From NCBI GenBank assembly GCA_030765455.1, contig JAVCCM010000049.1:1-52935 (forward strand): a stretch of DNA of 52,935 nucleotides. The letters are read 5' to 3'. The notes under the pieces were generated by a model that saw only the letters and a program-made list of their open reading frames with translations, was not told the DNA's origin and made no database searches. Numbering within the stretch: the stretch's first letter is position 1; each line of letters opens with the position of its first letter. The position numbers were made by a program, and so were the translations under genes. This DNA comes from Candidatus Electryonea clarkiae. Its GTDB lineage: Bacteria; Electryoneota; Electryoneia; Electryoneales; Electryoneaceae. Shown piece by piece: positions 8,933-17,799 of this stretch.

Positions 8933-10582
8933 TTGAGTAATAAAAAAAAGATCAACTTACAACGAGCATTTGTACTTGCAGTGGTTGTTTCATGCTCTTT
9001 CTGGCTTGGAATATTTGCGAGTAATAATTTAAGTTTTTTTGAGCTGGATCGTTCAGGGCCGATAGAAAAATTCGTTGATGTCCTTCAACTGGTAACAGGT
9101 TCGTATATTGATCCTGTAAATCCGGACACGTTGGTTGAGGGATCTATTGAAGGAATGTTGCGCCGTCTCGACCCACATTCCGTTTATATCCCCTCGCTGG
9201 AGCAAAATCAGATTGCGGAAGTTTTCGCCGGTGAATTCTATGGTATTGGTATACAATTTGAGATTCGAGATAACGCTATCCTGGTCGTGAGCCCAATTCC
9301 GGGCACTCCTGCAGACCGCATGGGTTTAAGAGCCGGAGACCGTATTATCGAGATTGACGGCATCAACACTATCGGGATTACAAATGATCTTGTATTCAAG
9401 CGTCTTCGAGGTCCGAGAGGTAGTGCCGTACGTGTAAAAGTAGCTCGTAATGGCGAGGAATCATTCGAACTAATTCTGACCAGGGGGAAAATTCCCATCC
9501 ATTCGGTCGAATCGGCTTTTATATTGCGAGATGGTATAACCGGGTATATCCTGGTGAATCAATTTACAGCCGTTACAGCAAGCGAGCTTGATATGGCGCT
9601 CGATTCGCTTCGTTCTCAAGGAATGAAGCAGTTGATTTTAGATCTGCGGGGAAATTCGGGTGGTTATCTTTCACAGGCTGATGAAGTTGCAGATCGCTTC
9701 ATAGAAGGTGGTCAGCTTATAGTTTCTACTGATGGCCGGATTTCAATAAGCAGCGAAAAGATGTATTCATCTCAGCGTGCCACTATCCCATATCTACCAT
9801 TAATAATTCTTGTAAATCGGGGCAGCGCTTCTGCCAGTGAAATTGTAGCAGGAGCGATTCAGGATCTCGACCGTGGTTTGATTATCGGTCAGCCTACTTT
9901 CGGCAAAGGATTGGTACAATCACCGTTTCAACTTAATGATGGCAGTGTCGTCAGGCTTACCACCGCCAGATGGTACACACCTTCAGGAAGATGCGTACAA
10001 AGACCGTGGGATGAAGGTTTAGGGGAATACCTGATGATGTCGCTTGAAGACCCTGCGGATACTGAAGAAGCTGACGATACTTCAGGAACAGACATTAAAA
10101 GTGATCATGAGGGAAGCACCAGGATTCCATATAAAACAAGAACCGGCAGAATAGTTTACGGCGAGAGCGGCATTACTCCGGATATTATTATTGATCCTGG
10201 AAAGCTAAGTAAATACAGCTCAAAATTGTTTAGAGACAGGGTATTTATCAACTGGACCCGGGAATTTGCTGACAAGCTTAATGCAGTTGAGATGCCATTC
10301 AGTACTTTTCGTGATGAGTGGACTTTAACTCGAGCTCAGGAAAAGGATTTCATAGATTACGCATCGGAACAGGGAATTGAATTCGATAAACAGGGTTGGC
10401 AGAGTGACCGTTCATTTATGATATCACAGATTAAAGCTGAGGTAGCACAACGCCTCTACAATGGGCGTCAATATTTGTGGCAGATACTGGTTACTGAGGA
10501 TAAACAGGTCAATGCCGCGCTCGAGCATATGAATGAAGCGGACGAGTTGGCAAGAAAACCCATACTCGAATCAAACGGTTGA
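8933..10582 (+). CDS. S41 family C-terminal processing peptidase
   Basis: 549 residues with a TTG start behind AAGGA. An N-terminal membrane anchor or signal (about residues 10-32) places the protease outside the cytoplasm. A helical region is followed by a PDZ domain (GIGIQFEIRD to VRVKVARNGE) and the tail-specific protease domain. That domain has the nucleophile Ser in NRGSASASEIVAGA and the general-base Lys in TFGKGLVQ. A long, charged C-terminal extension of about 150 residues follows the catalytic core, as in many CtpA-like enzymes outside the proteobacteria. It starts 12 bp after pdxT, so readthrough from pdxST is likely. The substrate is unknown; processing or quality control of envelope proteins is the family role. 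Confidence 0.93.
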   Translation: MSNKKKINLQRAFVLAVVVSCSFWLGIFASNNLSFFELDRSGPIEKFVDVLQLVTGSYIDPVNPDTLVEGSIEGMLRRLDPHSVYIPSLEQNQIAEVFAGEFYGIGIQFEIRDNAILVVSPIPGTPADRMGLRAGDRIIEIDGINTIGITNDLVFKRLRGPRGSAVRVKVARNGEESFELILTRGKIPIHSVESAFILRDGITGYILVNQFTAVTASELDMALDSLRSQGMKQLILDLRGNSGGYLSQADEVADRFIEGGQLIVSTDGRISISSEKMYSSQRATIPYLPLIILVNRGSASASEIVAGAIQDLDRGLIIGQPTFGKGLVQSPFQLNDGSVVRLTTARWYTPSGRCVQRPWDEGLGEYLMMSLEDPADTEEADDTSGTDIKSDHEGSTRIPYKTRTGRIVYGESGITPDIIIDPGKLSKYSSKLFRDRVFINWTREFADKLNAVEMPFSTFRDEWTLTRAQEKDFIDYASEQGIEFDKQGWQSDRSFMISQIKAEVAQRLYNGRQYLWQILVTEDKQVNAALEHMNEADELARKPILESNG

Positions 10583-10735
10583 CTCCAAAGGAGTATTTTG
10601 GTACAATAGAAGATTGTGATAATTGTGGTGCTTTTTAAATCACTTTTTACCGCTTATTTATCATGCAAATAGTCTAAAATTGGTTGCTCGAGGGCAACCT
10701 TCAAATTTCATTTTCCGTGACAGGAGGTCTGGAGG

Positions 10736-11365
10736 ATGGTTCAATATTTTCTTGATGGCGGACCCTTTATGTATCCGATTCTGGGGGTCTTTATAATTGG
10801 TCTGGCATTCGTCATCGAGCGTTTTGTTAGTCTGACGCTTTCTTCAGTCAACACGAAGAAATTTGTCATTGGCGTTAACAAGGCTTTAAATGAAGGTGGT
10901 CATGAGGCTGCCATGGAACTCTGTTCATCTACTCGAGGACCCGTTGCCTCGGTATTCAACGCTGGAATGATGCGCTGGAACCGTGGTATCGACCAGGTAG
11001 AGAAAGCTATCATGAGTGCCGGACAGATCGAGTTGTCTTTCCTGGAGAAGAATCTCGTATGGCTCTCAACAGTTATAGCTGTTGCACCGATGCTTGGTTT
11101 TACCGGTACAGTCTGGGGGATGATTGGTGCGTTCAAAGCTATTGCTGCCGCGAATGATATCTCTCCGTCTATTGTTGCCGGTGGTATCTCTGAAGCGTTA
11201 TTGACAACTGTGTTCGGGTTGATTGTAGCTATGATCATCCAGGTTTTCAACAATCTGTTTATCTCCATGATTGATAAAATTGTCGGTGATATGCAGGAAA
11301 GCTCTGTACAATTCATTGATACCCTTGTCGAATACGATGAGAAGAACAGCAAAGCAGCAGAATAA
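10736..11365 (+). CDS. exbB: ExbB/TolQ/MotA family proton channel protein
   Basis: 209 residues with three transmembrane segments (about 10-30, 105-130 and 150-175) and the MotA/TolQ/ExbB core ATVIAVAPMLGFTGTVWG-type block. ExbB forms the pentameric inner-membrane proton channel that energises TonB. It is preceded by a strong ribosome binding site (AGGAGG and GGAGG within 17 bases) and a 150-bp spacer that should carry the operon promoter. It heads a run of four genes, exbB-exbD-exbD-tonB, with gaps of 18, 13 and 11 bp. Confidence 0.94.
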   Translation: MVQYFLDGGPFMYPILGVFIIGLAFVIERFVSLTLSSVNTKKFVIGVNKALNEGGHEAAMELCSSTRGPVASVFNAGMMRWNRGIDQVEKAIMSAGQIELSFLEKNLVWLSTVIAVAPMLGFTGTVWGMIGAFKAIAAANDISPSIVAGGISEALLTTVFGLIVAMIIQVFNNLFISMIDKIVGDMQESSVQFIDTLVEYDEKNSKAAE

Positions 11366-11383
11366 ACTCCTTCGGAGTCAGGT

Positions 11384-11803
11384 ATGCAATTAAGACGCAG
11401 AAAAGCGGCCAACGAGATTCCGACTGCATCATTACCGGATATCGTTTTCATGCTCCTGATCTTTTTCCTTGTCACTACGACTATCGACATGGATAAAGGT
11501 ATTCCTATGATTCTTCCCGACCGTGGCGGTCAATTCAAGGTGAATCCTGAGAATATCTCCAATATTCTGATCAATGCGACCGGACAGATACTTGTAGATG
11601 AAGATCCGATGGAGATTCACCAGGTTTACGACGTTATCGGAAGAAAGCTGGAATCAAGGGGACTGGATGCTGACGGGAAGCCTAAATTGATCGTGTCGAT
11701 TAAGACAGAGCGAACTACGCCCTATAACGCTTATATTTCTGTGCTTGACGAGGTTAAAAGAGCGGGCGCGACAAAAATATCTATCGCCGAACCAGACAAG
11801 TAA
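11384..11803 (+). CDS. exbD: ExbD/TolR family biopolymer transport protein (first copy)
   Basis: 139 residues with one N-terminal transmembrane helix (IVFMLLIFFLVTTTIDMDKG) carrying the conserved SLPDIVFMLLIFFLVT block. The Asp of that block lines the proton pathway. A periplasmic ferredoxin-like domain follows. It is the first of two adjacent ExbD paralogs, an arrangement common in Bacteroidetes-like TonB loci, where two ExbD types may pair in the ExbB pore. This copy continues with DKGIPMILPDRGG after the helix. Confidence 0.93.
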   Translation: MQLRRRKAANEIPTASLPDIVFMLLIFFLVTTTIDMDKGIPMILPDRGGQFKVNPENISNILINATGQILVDEDPMEIHQVYDVIGRKLESRGLDADGKPKLIVSIKTERTTPYNAYISVLDEVKRAGATKISIAEPDK

Positions 11804-11816
11804 CCAAGAGATATCT

Positions 11817-12221
11817 ATGCAGTTTCATACGAAAACGCGAGCAAGTGCAGCAATACCGACAGCGTCACTGCCGGATATTATCTTTATGCTCCTGATTTTC
11901 TTCATGGTGGTCACGGTTTTCAAGGAATTTCGCGGTCTGCCTATCGCAATTCCTGCCGCGAGAACCACTGAAAAACTGGAAACTAAAAGAAATGTCGCAT
12001 ACCTCTGGGTCGATAAGCAGGGACGTATTTCGGTAGATGATAAAATTGTATCGATGGACGATGTTTCACCTATAATGGCGGATAAATTTTCCCAGAATCG
12101 ACGTTTGATTATCAGTCTGAAGATTGATAAAGACGTGGAAATGGGAATGGTAAACGATCTCCAGGAAAAATTGCGCGATGCATATACACTTCGAGTTAAT
12201 TATGCAACCCGGTTTAAATAA
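11817..12221 (+). CDS. exbD: ExbD/TolR family biopolymer transport protein (second copy)
   Basis: 134 residues from ATG 11817. It has the same architecture as the preceding gene: a short cytoplasmic start, SLPDIIFMLLIFFMVVTVF as the single transmembrane helix with the pore Asp, then a periplasmic domain. The frame is open upstream to 11745, but that start would lie inside the first exbD and adds sequence unlike the family. The two copies are clearly paralogous yet differ after the helix, so they probably have distinct positions in the ExbB complex. Confidence 0.92.
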   Translation: MQFHTKTRASAAIPTASLPDIIFMLLIFFMVVTVFKEFRGLPIAIPAARTTEKLETKRNVAYLWVDKQGRISVDDKIVSMDDVSPIMADKFSQNRRLIISLKIDKDVEMGMVNDLQEKLRDAYTLRVNYATRFK

Positions 12222-12232
12222 GGGAATTATAC

Positions 12233-12892
12233 ATGCTTTCCTATAAAAAACCAGAAGCTGAAGTCCGCATGCTGTACCCTAAAATGGTGGAAATAGGATT
12301 TCTCGGCGCGTTATTCCTTATCACGATGGTTTTCCTTTTTTCCAAGCGGATGGAAACAAAAGTATTTGTCAGGGGTGCGGAAGAAGTTGTCCTTGAAACT
12401 GAGGAAATCCCGATAACTCAGCAGATAAAACGTCCGCCACCACCTGCACGTCCATCCATTCCTATCGAAGACCCTGATGTTGACATGGAAGATGACCTGA
12501 CCTTCGATGATCTTGATGAGATTGACTGGTCAATGGAAGCTCCGCCTCCGCCACCATCCGCGGAAGATGTAATCGTTGACTTTTTTGCCGTTGAAGATCC
12601 CCCGATGATGTCAGGTGGATCACAGGCGCTCTACGATTATCTGGCCAAGAACAATCTATACCCGGAGATGGCGTTAAAAGCAGAGATAACAGGCGATGTA
12701 ATTATCATATTCGTGGTAAATGAGAAGGGTCTGCCTCAAGACGTAGAGATTTCACAGGAGCGTCCCGCAGGTCTCGGTTTCGGCCCCGCAGGAGTAAAAG
12801 CCATAAAAGCCATGAAGTTCAGCCCCGGCTACCAGCGAGACAAACCGGTAAAAGTAAAAATGCAGCAAGTAATCCGGTTCAGGCTGGAATAA
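12233..12892 (+). CDS. tonB: TonB energy transducer
   Basis: 219 residues. One transmembrane anchor (about residues 17-40) is followed by a periplasmic, proline-rich and very acidic spacer (PPPPARPSIP, then EDDLTFDDLDEIDWSMEAPPPPP) and a TonB C-terminal domain (YDYLAKNNLYPEMAL to VIRFRLE). It couples the ExbBD proton flux to outer-membrane transporters. The last 93 bp of the gene are present a second time at 14728-14820 with a single synonymous difference, so the current 3' end may have been exchanged by recombination. The natural terminator is probably the hairpin at 12943-12965. Confidence 0.94.
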   Translation: MLSYKKPEAEVRMLYPKMVEIGFLGALFLITMVFLFSKRMETKVFVRGAEEVVLETEEIPITQQIKRPPPPARPSIPIEDPDVDMEDDLTFDDLDEIDWSMEAPPPPPSAEDVIVDFFAVEDPPMMSGGSQALYDYLAKNNLYPEMALKAEITGDVIIIFVVNEKGLPQDVEISQERPAGLGFGPAGVKAIKAMKFSPGYQRDKPVKVKMQQVIRFRLE

Positions 12893-12921
12893 AAATGTAG
12901 CCCGGATGGCTTGCATCCGGG
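12800..12921 (+). repeat. tonB-tail direct repeat, copy 1
   Basis: 122 bp covering the last 93 bp of tonB plus the downstream palindrome CCCGGATG/CATCCGGG (12901-12921). Copy 2 is at 14728-14849, offset 1928 bp. The copies differ at a single base (C at 12874, A at 14802), which is a third-codon-position synonymous change. Confidence 0.97.
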
Positions 12922-12942
12922 CGAGGATGTAACTTTATATGC

Positions 12943-12965
12943 CACCGTTGGCTTGTCCAACGGTG
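12943..12965 (+). terminator. Hairpin downstream of tonB
   Basis: CACCGTTGG (12943-12951) pairs perfectly with CCAACGGTG (12957-12965) around a CTTGT loop and is followed by TTTTGTTG. This is a plausible end for the exbBD-tonB transcript. A related, longer palindrome with the same CACCGTTGGGC arm occurs at 35884-35926, so it also belongs to a dispersed repeat family. Another hairpin, CCCTGTTGG/CCAACAGGG, is at 13048-13070. Confidence 0.6.
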
Positions 12966-13141
12966 TTTTGTTGTATATGCCTGAAATAACTTAATTTATA
13001 CGCGAATCCTGATTGCCAAACATGTAAAATCTTCAAATACAATTAAACCCTGTTGGATAAACCAACAGGGGCATATCGCCAATAATTCACGTGGAAATGA
13101 GGGGACGATTTTCTAATTCACTCTTGTTCACCATCTAACGT

Positions 13142-14182
13142 CTATTTATTTGTATCCCTTTTATCAAGCAATTTCCTTTCTATAGTTTCAAGTTGTTTTA
13201 TATCTTCTTCGTCTGCTGCTATAACCTCCGCATTTCTTCTTTTCTTATTAAACTCATCATAGCGGTCTTCGGCAATTATTTTTGCAACTTCAGCTTTAAC
13301 CTTTCCGGAATGGGTTAAAAGTTTCTGTTCGTTGAATTCTAAAAAAGTATCAAGTTTTTCAGCCCACTGTGCCATTGTAACGGTTTTTCTCTGCCGTGCC
13401 TGTCTTTCGGCATAATCCAGATACATGGTTACAATTTCATTCAGGTCTTTAATTTCTTCAGTATTCATGTAATTTTTGGCAATTGCAACATCCTGTTTAC
13501 GTACAATTGAACCGCGCCATGATGTCAGCCCCATATTGGGTTTATCCGTATTGCCGCGGTTTTCAATAAGTTCAGCGGCGGTTTTTCCGGTAACAGCCCA
13601 GAGCATTTTATTCTGCACTTTTTTGAAGAAAATCTGAGCCTGCTGTGAAGTTTTATCATAATCTACGGCAGTAGCGTAAATATCCCGAATCTTTTGATAG
13701 AACCGCTTCTCTGACGCCCGGATATCCCGGATGCGTTCTAACCACTCATCAAAATAATCCCACTTTTTCACCTGCTTCAGGCGGTCATCATCCATGGCAA
13801 AACCTTTGATGATGTATTCTTTTAGGATATTGGTCGCCCAGATTCTAAATTGGGTTGCTCTTTTGGAGTTAACCCGGTAACCGACTGCAATAATGGTGTC
13901 GAGATTATAGTATTTAACCTGTTTTTTCTGAGTTTTACCCTCAATAGCTCCATGCTGAGTGGTATGTTCCAAAATGGAACTTACCACGCGCTCGTCAAGC
14001 TCTCCACTTTCAAAGATGTTCTTCAGATGTTTAGTGATGGCGGGGCGTTTTACACCAAAAAGCTCTGCCATTTTTGCCTGGGTAAGCCAGATGGTTTCGT
14101 CATGGAAAACCGTGTCTATTTTTATCTTGCCGTCAGATGTTTTGTAGAGGACAATTTCGGATTTGTCCGCTGGTCTGGTCAT
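13142..14182 (-). CDS. RhuM family DNA-binding protein
   Basis: 346 residues. The N-terminal part matches the virulence RhuM family (segment ETIWLTQAKMAELFGV with a helix-turn-helix look, then ITKHLKNIFESGEL and the YNLDTIIAVGYRVNS block). The C-terminal half is helical and charged. RhuM genes were named from a Salmonella pathogenicity island and are often found beside restriction-modification genes; their biochemical role is unknown. Here it lies on the same strand as the nuclease-methyltransferase operon further right. It is also inside the 1.8-kb segment bounded by the two tonB-tail copies, so it may belong to the inserted cassette rather than to that operon. Confidence 0.85.
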   Translation of the reverse strand: MTRPADKSEIVLYKTSDGKIKIDTVFHDETIWLTQAKMAELFGVKRPAITKHLKNIFESGELDERVVSSILEHTTQHGAIEGKTQKKQVKYYNLDTIIAVGYRVNSKRATQFRIWATNILKEYIIKGFAMDDDRLKQVKKWDYFDEWLERIRDIRASEKRFYQKIRDIYATAVDYDKTSQQAQIFFKKVQNKMLWAVTGKTAAELIENRGNTDKPNMGLTSWRGSIVRKQDVAIAKNYMNTEEIKDLNEIVTMYLDYAERQARQRKTVTMAQWAEKLDTFLEFNEQKLLTHSGKVKAEVAKIIAEDRYDEFNKKRRNAEVIAADEEDIKQLETIERKLLDKRDTNK

Positions 14183-14487
14183 CCTGTTTCCTCCGGGATT
14201 ATTTCTAATAATGGATTTCTACAATCAAGTAAGTTACAACTGATGGATACAAGTAGCAAATGAGGTGGGTTTAGAGATGGAATCCGATGAATTGCCTGAA
14301 TGAAGATTGAAATAATTTTACTGTCCCCCGATTCCCAATTAGACCAATTACCCGATTAAACCAATTACTACTTGACATGATCACCGCATGTGAATAAGAT
14401 TATAATAAACTATGGCTCTGGAAATTATCACCAGGTGAAGCAGATACGGGAAATTATTCTGAAATACGGATTGGAAGGAGATCAGTA
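14183..14487. other. Gene-free spacer between rhuM and hicB
   Basis: 305 bp that must hold the rhuM promoter (- strand) and the hicB promoter. For hicB a sigma-70-like promoter is visible: TTGACA at 14372-14377, a 17-base spacer, then TAAGAT at 14395-14400. A short frame from GTG 14390 ending just before hicB (ending GLEGDQ) has no recognisable family and would begin upstream of the predicted transcript start, so I do not call it. Confidence 0.5.
14372..14400 (+). promoter_or_regulatory. Putative promoter of the lone hicB gene
   Basis: A consensus -35 (TTGACA) is separated by 17 bases from TAAGAT (4 of 6 consensus -10 positions). The predicted start near 14407 leaves a leader of about 80 bases before hicB. 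Confidence 0.5.
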
Positions 14488-14700
14488 ATGGATAAATACG
14501 AAGTAATAATATATTGGAGTGATGAGGACCAGATTTATATCGCCGAAGTCCCGGAACTTCCCGGCTGCATGGCGCATGGGGATACCCGTGAAGAGGCGCT
14601 GAAGGAAGCGGGAGAGGCAATGCAGCTCTGGCTCGACACCGCGCGTGAAATGGGTCGCAAGGTACCTAAGCCCAAAGGGCGTAAGTTGGTGTATGCCTGA
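14488..14700 (+). CDS. hicB: HicB family antitoxin-like protein (no hicA partner seen)
   Basis: 70 residues. It has the HicB partial RNase H-like fold: YEVIIYWSDEDQIYIAEVPELPGCMAHGDTREEAL-type pattern followed by the helix EAGEAMQLWLDTARE. It has a good ribosome binding site (GGAAGGAG). HicB normally neutralises a HicA mRNA interferase. No HicA frame was found on either side, and the gene lacks the extra C-terminal DNA-binding domain of long HicBs, so this is an orphan antitoxin or a HicB-fold protein of other function. It is followed after 27 bp by the displaced tonB tail. Confidence 0.85.
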   Translation: MDKYEVIIYWSDEDQIYIAEVPELPGCMAHGDTREEALKEAGEAMQLWLDTAREMGRKVPKPKGRKLVYA

Positions 14701-14727
14701 ATGCTATAAAATTATAAAGGCAGTCAC

Positions 14728-14820
14728 GCCATAAAAGCCATGAAGTTCAGCCCCGGCTACCAGCGAGACAAACCGGTAAAAGTAAAAATGCAGCAAGTAA
14801 TACGGTTCAGGCTGGAATAA
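14728..14820 (+). pseudogene. Displaced 3' tail of tonB
   Basis: 93 bp that translate in frame to the final residues of TonB (AIKAMKFSPGYQRD to VIRFRLE, then TAA). No start or upstream gene body is present. It is part of the 122-bp repeat ending at 14849. The only difference from the live tonB is ATA for ATC (Ile). This is the old or donor tonB end, left behind when the RhuM-HicB segment came to lie between the two copies. Confidence 0.93.
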
Positions 14821-14849
14821 AAATGTAGCCCGGATGGCTTGCATCCGGG
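14728..14849 (+). repeat. tonB-tail direct repeat, copy 2
   Basis: Second copy of the 122-bp sequence at 12800-12921 (121/122 identical), including the GTAGCCCGGATG palindrome at 14825-14849. Together the two copies bracket 1806 bp carrying rhuM and hicB. Confidence 0.97.
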
Positions 14850-14864
14850 AAAGGATGACGCCCA

Positions 14865-14921
14865 GGAATCACCGTATTCCAAGAAGAGAATAGATATAAC
14901 CCGGAATCACCGTATTCCGGG
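14865..14921. repeat. Two GGAATC-type palindromes
   Basis: GGAATC..TATTCC at 14865-14880, and a longer version with arms CCCGGAAT/ATTCCGGG at 14900-14921. They share the core GAATCACCGTATTC with palindromes at 28203-28228, 28306-28332 and, imperfectly, 42230-42253. Confidence 0.8.
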
Positions 14922-14936
14922 AAAGGCAAAAATCAG

Positions 14937-14959
14937 ACGGCAGAAATGCCGTTTTTTTT
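14937..14959. terminator. Intrinsic terminator between hicB and the SNF2 helicase gene
   Basis: ACGGCA-GAAA-TGCCGT followed by eight T on the + strand. Read on the - strand the same hairpin is followed within a few bases by a T run, so it may serve both the hicB side and the helicase operon, which ends at 15066. Confidence 0.75.
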
Positions 14960-15065
14960 ATGCCGTCATTGCGATCCCATTATTTGGGAGGAGCCATCCT
15001 ATTGTCGTACAATCGGTCACGCTTTGTTTTCTCCGGGTTATGCTCCTGAAAAGGATTAGTAACGA

Positions 15066-17759
15066 TCATTCAAACTCTATCACTGCATTACACAAACTTT
15101 GGATATCTTCTTCCCAAACTTGATATTCTGCATAATTCTCGAGTACTTTCTGGAAAGCAATATCATAGAGAGAATTTGCGTCTAAGTTTAAACTCAAAAC
15201 AGATTCTGAATCACCAGCAACATCGGATTCCGAATTTATTGCAGCATCTTTTGCAATTTCATTAATCACGCCATTTTTTTTAACGAAAATGGAATCCACT
15301 TCGAAGAATACAGTTTCGCCACTTACTGATTTCTTAGTAATCTTTATAGTGAAATTGAACAGCACTCCAGAAACACCACTTAATTCAAGATTTTTTAATT
15401 TCTTATAAGCACTGAATCCATTGAAATCAACGGAGCCGCAATATTGGATTACTGCATTAGTGAATGGGTGTCCGAGTGCCATAAATTCGTATTCCGAATG
15501 CCGAATTGCTTTAGTTCTATTAAAAGTCACCCGAGAATAGCGTTTTTCTAATCCTTTAACGTCTTTTAAGCATTCCGGAACAATAAATTCGATTGTTTCA
15601 TCATCCTGTTTTAACACTTTGCGACCATTGTTCCTAAGAAAACTCACAATGAAATTCTCAACATCCACAAGTGTCATTGGACTTTGAATGTCATCTTTAA
15701 AGCGATCCGGATTAAAAGGCGCAATATCTTTACTGAAAAGGCTATCGTAAGCGATTTTATACGCTTGTTCCGCTTTCTTAATTCCCTGATCAATTTCTTC
15801 TAAAGACGGTTTAATATCTCCTTTGGCGAGACCCTCACGGTAAATTTTTTCATAATCAAGATATTCATCAAACAAACCAAGCAAACCTTCCTCGATCTCC
15901 ACGACACTTTCATTAGTCACCTTTGACAGCCGCGAAGCTGCTGATCTCGTTTTCTTTTCCAGGTTTGCCCTGACACGATCTTCTATTGTCCCAGCATTTT
16001 GAAAATTGAAAACCTGCACGACTTTATCTTGTCCATAGCGATATAAACGACCATATCTTTGTGCAAGTCGAAAGGGATTCCATGGAAGATCATAATTTAT
16101 CATAATATGAGCGAACTGAAGGTTAATACCTTCACCACCGGCTTCTGTAGAAACCATGAATCTTACCCTGAAATTATCCCTGAATTCCGACATACTTTTT
16201 TTCTTATCCCATAATGACATTCCACCTTTTATAATTGTTGTACATCCATCTCCATATTCAGCTTCAAGCATTTCAATTATAAACACTTGCGTCGCAAGAT
16301 ATTCAGTAAAAATCAAAACTCTCTGATTTGTTTCATCTTTGCTCACCGATCTTATGATCTCTAATAGTTCTTCTTGCTTCGCATCTTCCGGAACTTTCAT
16401 GTCTAAAAGTTCTTTTATCATTTCAACTTCAGTTTCGATAAATGCTTCTTTGATATTTGCTGCCTGTCTTTCTTCATATTCACCCTGATGACGGGCATCA
16501 AATTCCTCTTCTCTTTCATTTTGTCTATTTTCCATATCTTTATTCAGAGTATTAAGTCGTTTTTCAAGAGCTTTTTTTATAGAGCGGGTGCTGCTCGCAG
16601 CAAGTTTTTGGAATGTTGTCATCACAAACCCGATTGCTTTATGCTGCCTGTCTCCTGGATCTTGATCGGCAAAACCATAACCGTCACGGAGATAATTTTC
16701 TAACTTCTTATGAAACAGTTTTTCTCCACTCGATAATGGATTTACTCGTACAGGGTGTATTTCCATTCCTTTAAAGATTGGATTTCCATCAGCATCGGTG
16801 ACTTTGCTTTTACGGTTTCGAAGTACAAGCTCCGTATAGGGAACGGGTCCAAATTCACTATCCCTCTCGCCAAGTTCATCAAAAGATATATTATCATGAA
16901 GAAGTGAAATCAGGTTCTGGAATTTTGATTCATCACCCTGGTGGGGAGTTCCGGTCAATAATATCAATGATCTGCAACGATCTTGCAATTCTTCAGCTAA
17001 CTTGTAGTTTAAGGTTTTATCAATTTTTTGTGCTGACCAGGTTTTTGCGGAGAGTTTATGAGCTTCATCAAATATTATCACATCCCAGTTTTGCGCTCCA
17101 AGTAGAAGTGTTTTATGCCCATCGCGTCTTCCGCCCTTTAACGGTTTGTCCAACTTCAATGTATCTATTGAAGCTATTAGATTATCCTGATCAAAAGCTG
17201 CAAGCCCGTCCACATCTTCACGATAGACATAATATTTTAGCCCAAACTTATCCTCCAACTCCTCCTGCCATTGAAGAGTCAAACCTGCGGGTGGGATAAT
17301 TAACACCCGCCGTGCCAGCCCCTGTTGCCGCAACGCATAGAGGATCATCCCCGTTTCAATTGTTTTTCCCAACCCAACTTCATCGGCGATCAGGAAACGT
17401 CGTTGCGGGCTGGAGACCACACGATGCGCAATGCTGATCTGATGCGGTAGCAAGTCCGTCCGTGCGTCGCTCAATTGCCCGTCGCGATTACAGACCAGTA
17501 ATTGCGCCGCCCGTGTTAACAGCTCAAAGCGCCACGGCTCATCGAACACACAGTCGCGAAGACGAACCAGTGGTGACTTAACCGTGCGCAGTTCATTAAC
17601 GCTGAGGATACGCGATTCGGTAAGATAGGGCGGCTTCGAGAAAACCGTTGGACGAAATTCCACCTTAGCTTGCTCGCCCCGAACCTGCTGAACAACACCC
17701 ACGCCGTTGTCGGCGTGAAGGGAGTTTATACTCACTACTAAAGAACTAGTATCTACCAC
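15066..17759 (-). CDS. SNF2-family helicase (DrmD/RapA-like), third gene of a defence-type operon
   Basis: 897 residues, superfamily 2. Walker A is GLGKT (residues 129-133), Walker B DEAH (231-234) and motif III TGTPHQ (269-274). Motif VI is in the segment AQRYGRLYRYGQD. The N-terminal SH3-like part (VGVVQQVRGEQAKVEF) resembles RapA/HepA and the DrmD helicase of class 1 DISARM. It has no nuclease or methylase domain of its own; those lie on the methyltransferase encoded two genes upstream. DISARM's drmA, drmB and drmC are absent here. The most likely role is a DNA translocase in an anti-phage or restriction system. The gene begins 40 bp after the PIN gene and ends before a terminator-like hairpin. 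The AT-rich 3' half contrasts with a GC-richer 5' half. Confidence 0.88.
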   Translation of the reverse strand: MVDTSSLVVSINSLHADNGVGVVQQVRGEQAKVEFRPTVFSKPPYLTESRILSVNELRTVKSPLVRLRDCVFDEPWRFELLTRAAQLLVCNRDGQLSDARTDLLPHQISIAHRVVSSPQRRFLIADEVGLGKTIETGMILYALRQQGLARRVLIIPPAGLTLQWQEELEDKFGLKYYVYREDVDGLAAFDQDNLIASIDTLKLDKPLKGGRRDGHKTLLLGAQNWDVIIFDEAHKLSAKTWSAQKIDKTLNYKLAEELQDRCRSLILLTGTPHQGDESKFQNLISLLHDNISFDELGERDSEFGPVPYTELVLRNRKSKVTDADGNPIFKGMEIHPVRVNPLSSGEKLFHKKLENYLRDGYGFADQDPGDRQHKAIGFVMTTFQKLAASSTRSIKKALEKRLNTLNKDMENRQNEREEEFDARHQGEYEERQAANIKEAFIETEVEMIKELLDMKVPEDAKQEELLEIIRSVSKDETNQRVLIFTEYLATQVFIIEMLEAEYGDGCTTIIKGGMSLWDKKKSMSEFRDNFRVRFMVSTEAGGEGINLQFAHIMINYDLPWNPFRLAQRYGRLYRYGQDKVVQVFNFQNAGTIEDRVRANLEKKTRSAASRLSKVTNESVVEIEEGLLGLFDEYLDYEKIYREGLAKGDIKPSLEEIDQGIKKAEQAYKIAYDSLFSKDIAPFNPDRFKDDIQSPMTLVDVENFIVSFLRNNGRKVLKQDDETIEFIVPECLKDVKGLEKRYSRVTFNRTKAIRHSEYEFMALGHPFTNAVIQYCGSVDFNGFSAYKKLKNLELSGVSGVLFNFTIKITKKSVSGETVFFEVDSIFVKKNGVINEIAKDAAINSESDVAGDSESVLSLNLDANSLYDIAFQKVLENYAEYQVWEEDIQSLCNAVIEFE

Positions 17760-17799
17760 ACGACCTTCTCTCCTCCAAATCGTATTTTAAAATGAGGAT

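Noticed and set aside
11745..11816. Upstream start for the second exbD
   Set aside because: It lies within the first exbD in another frame and adds residues unlike ExbD; ATG 11817 gives the standard N-terminus.
14390..14487. A small gene (possible hicA end) just upstream of hicB
   Set aside because: The GTG start lies upstream of the predicted transcription start and the residues lack the HicA GSH and C-terminal motifs.
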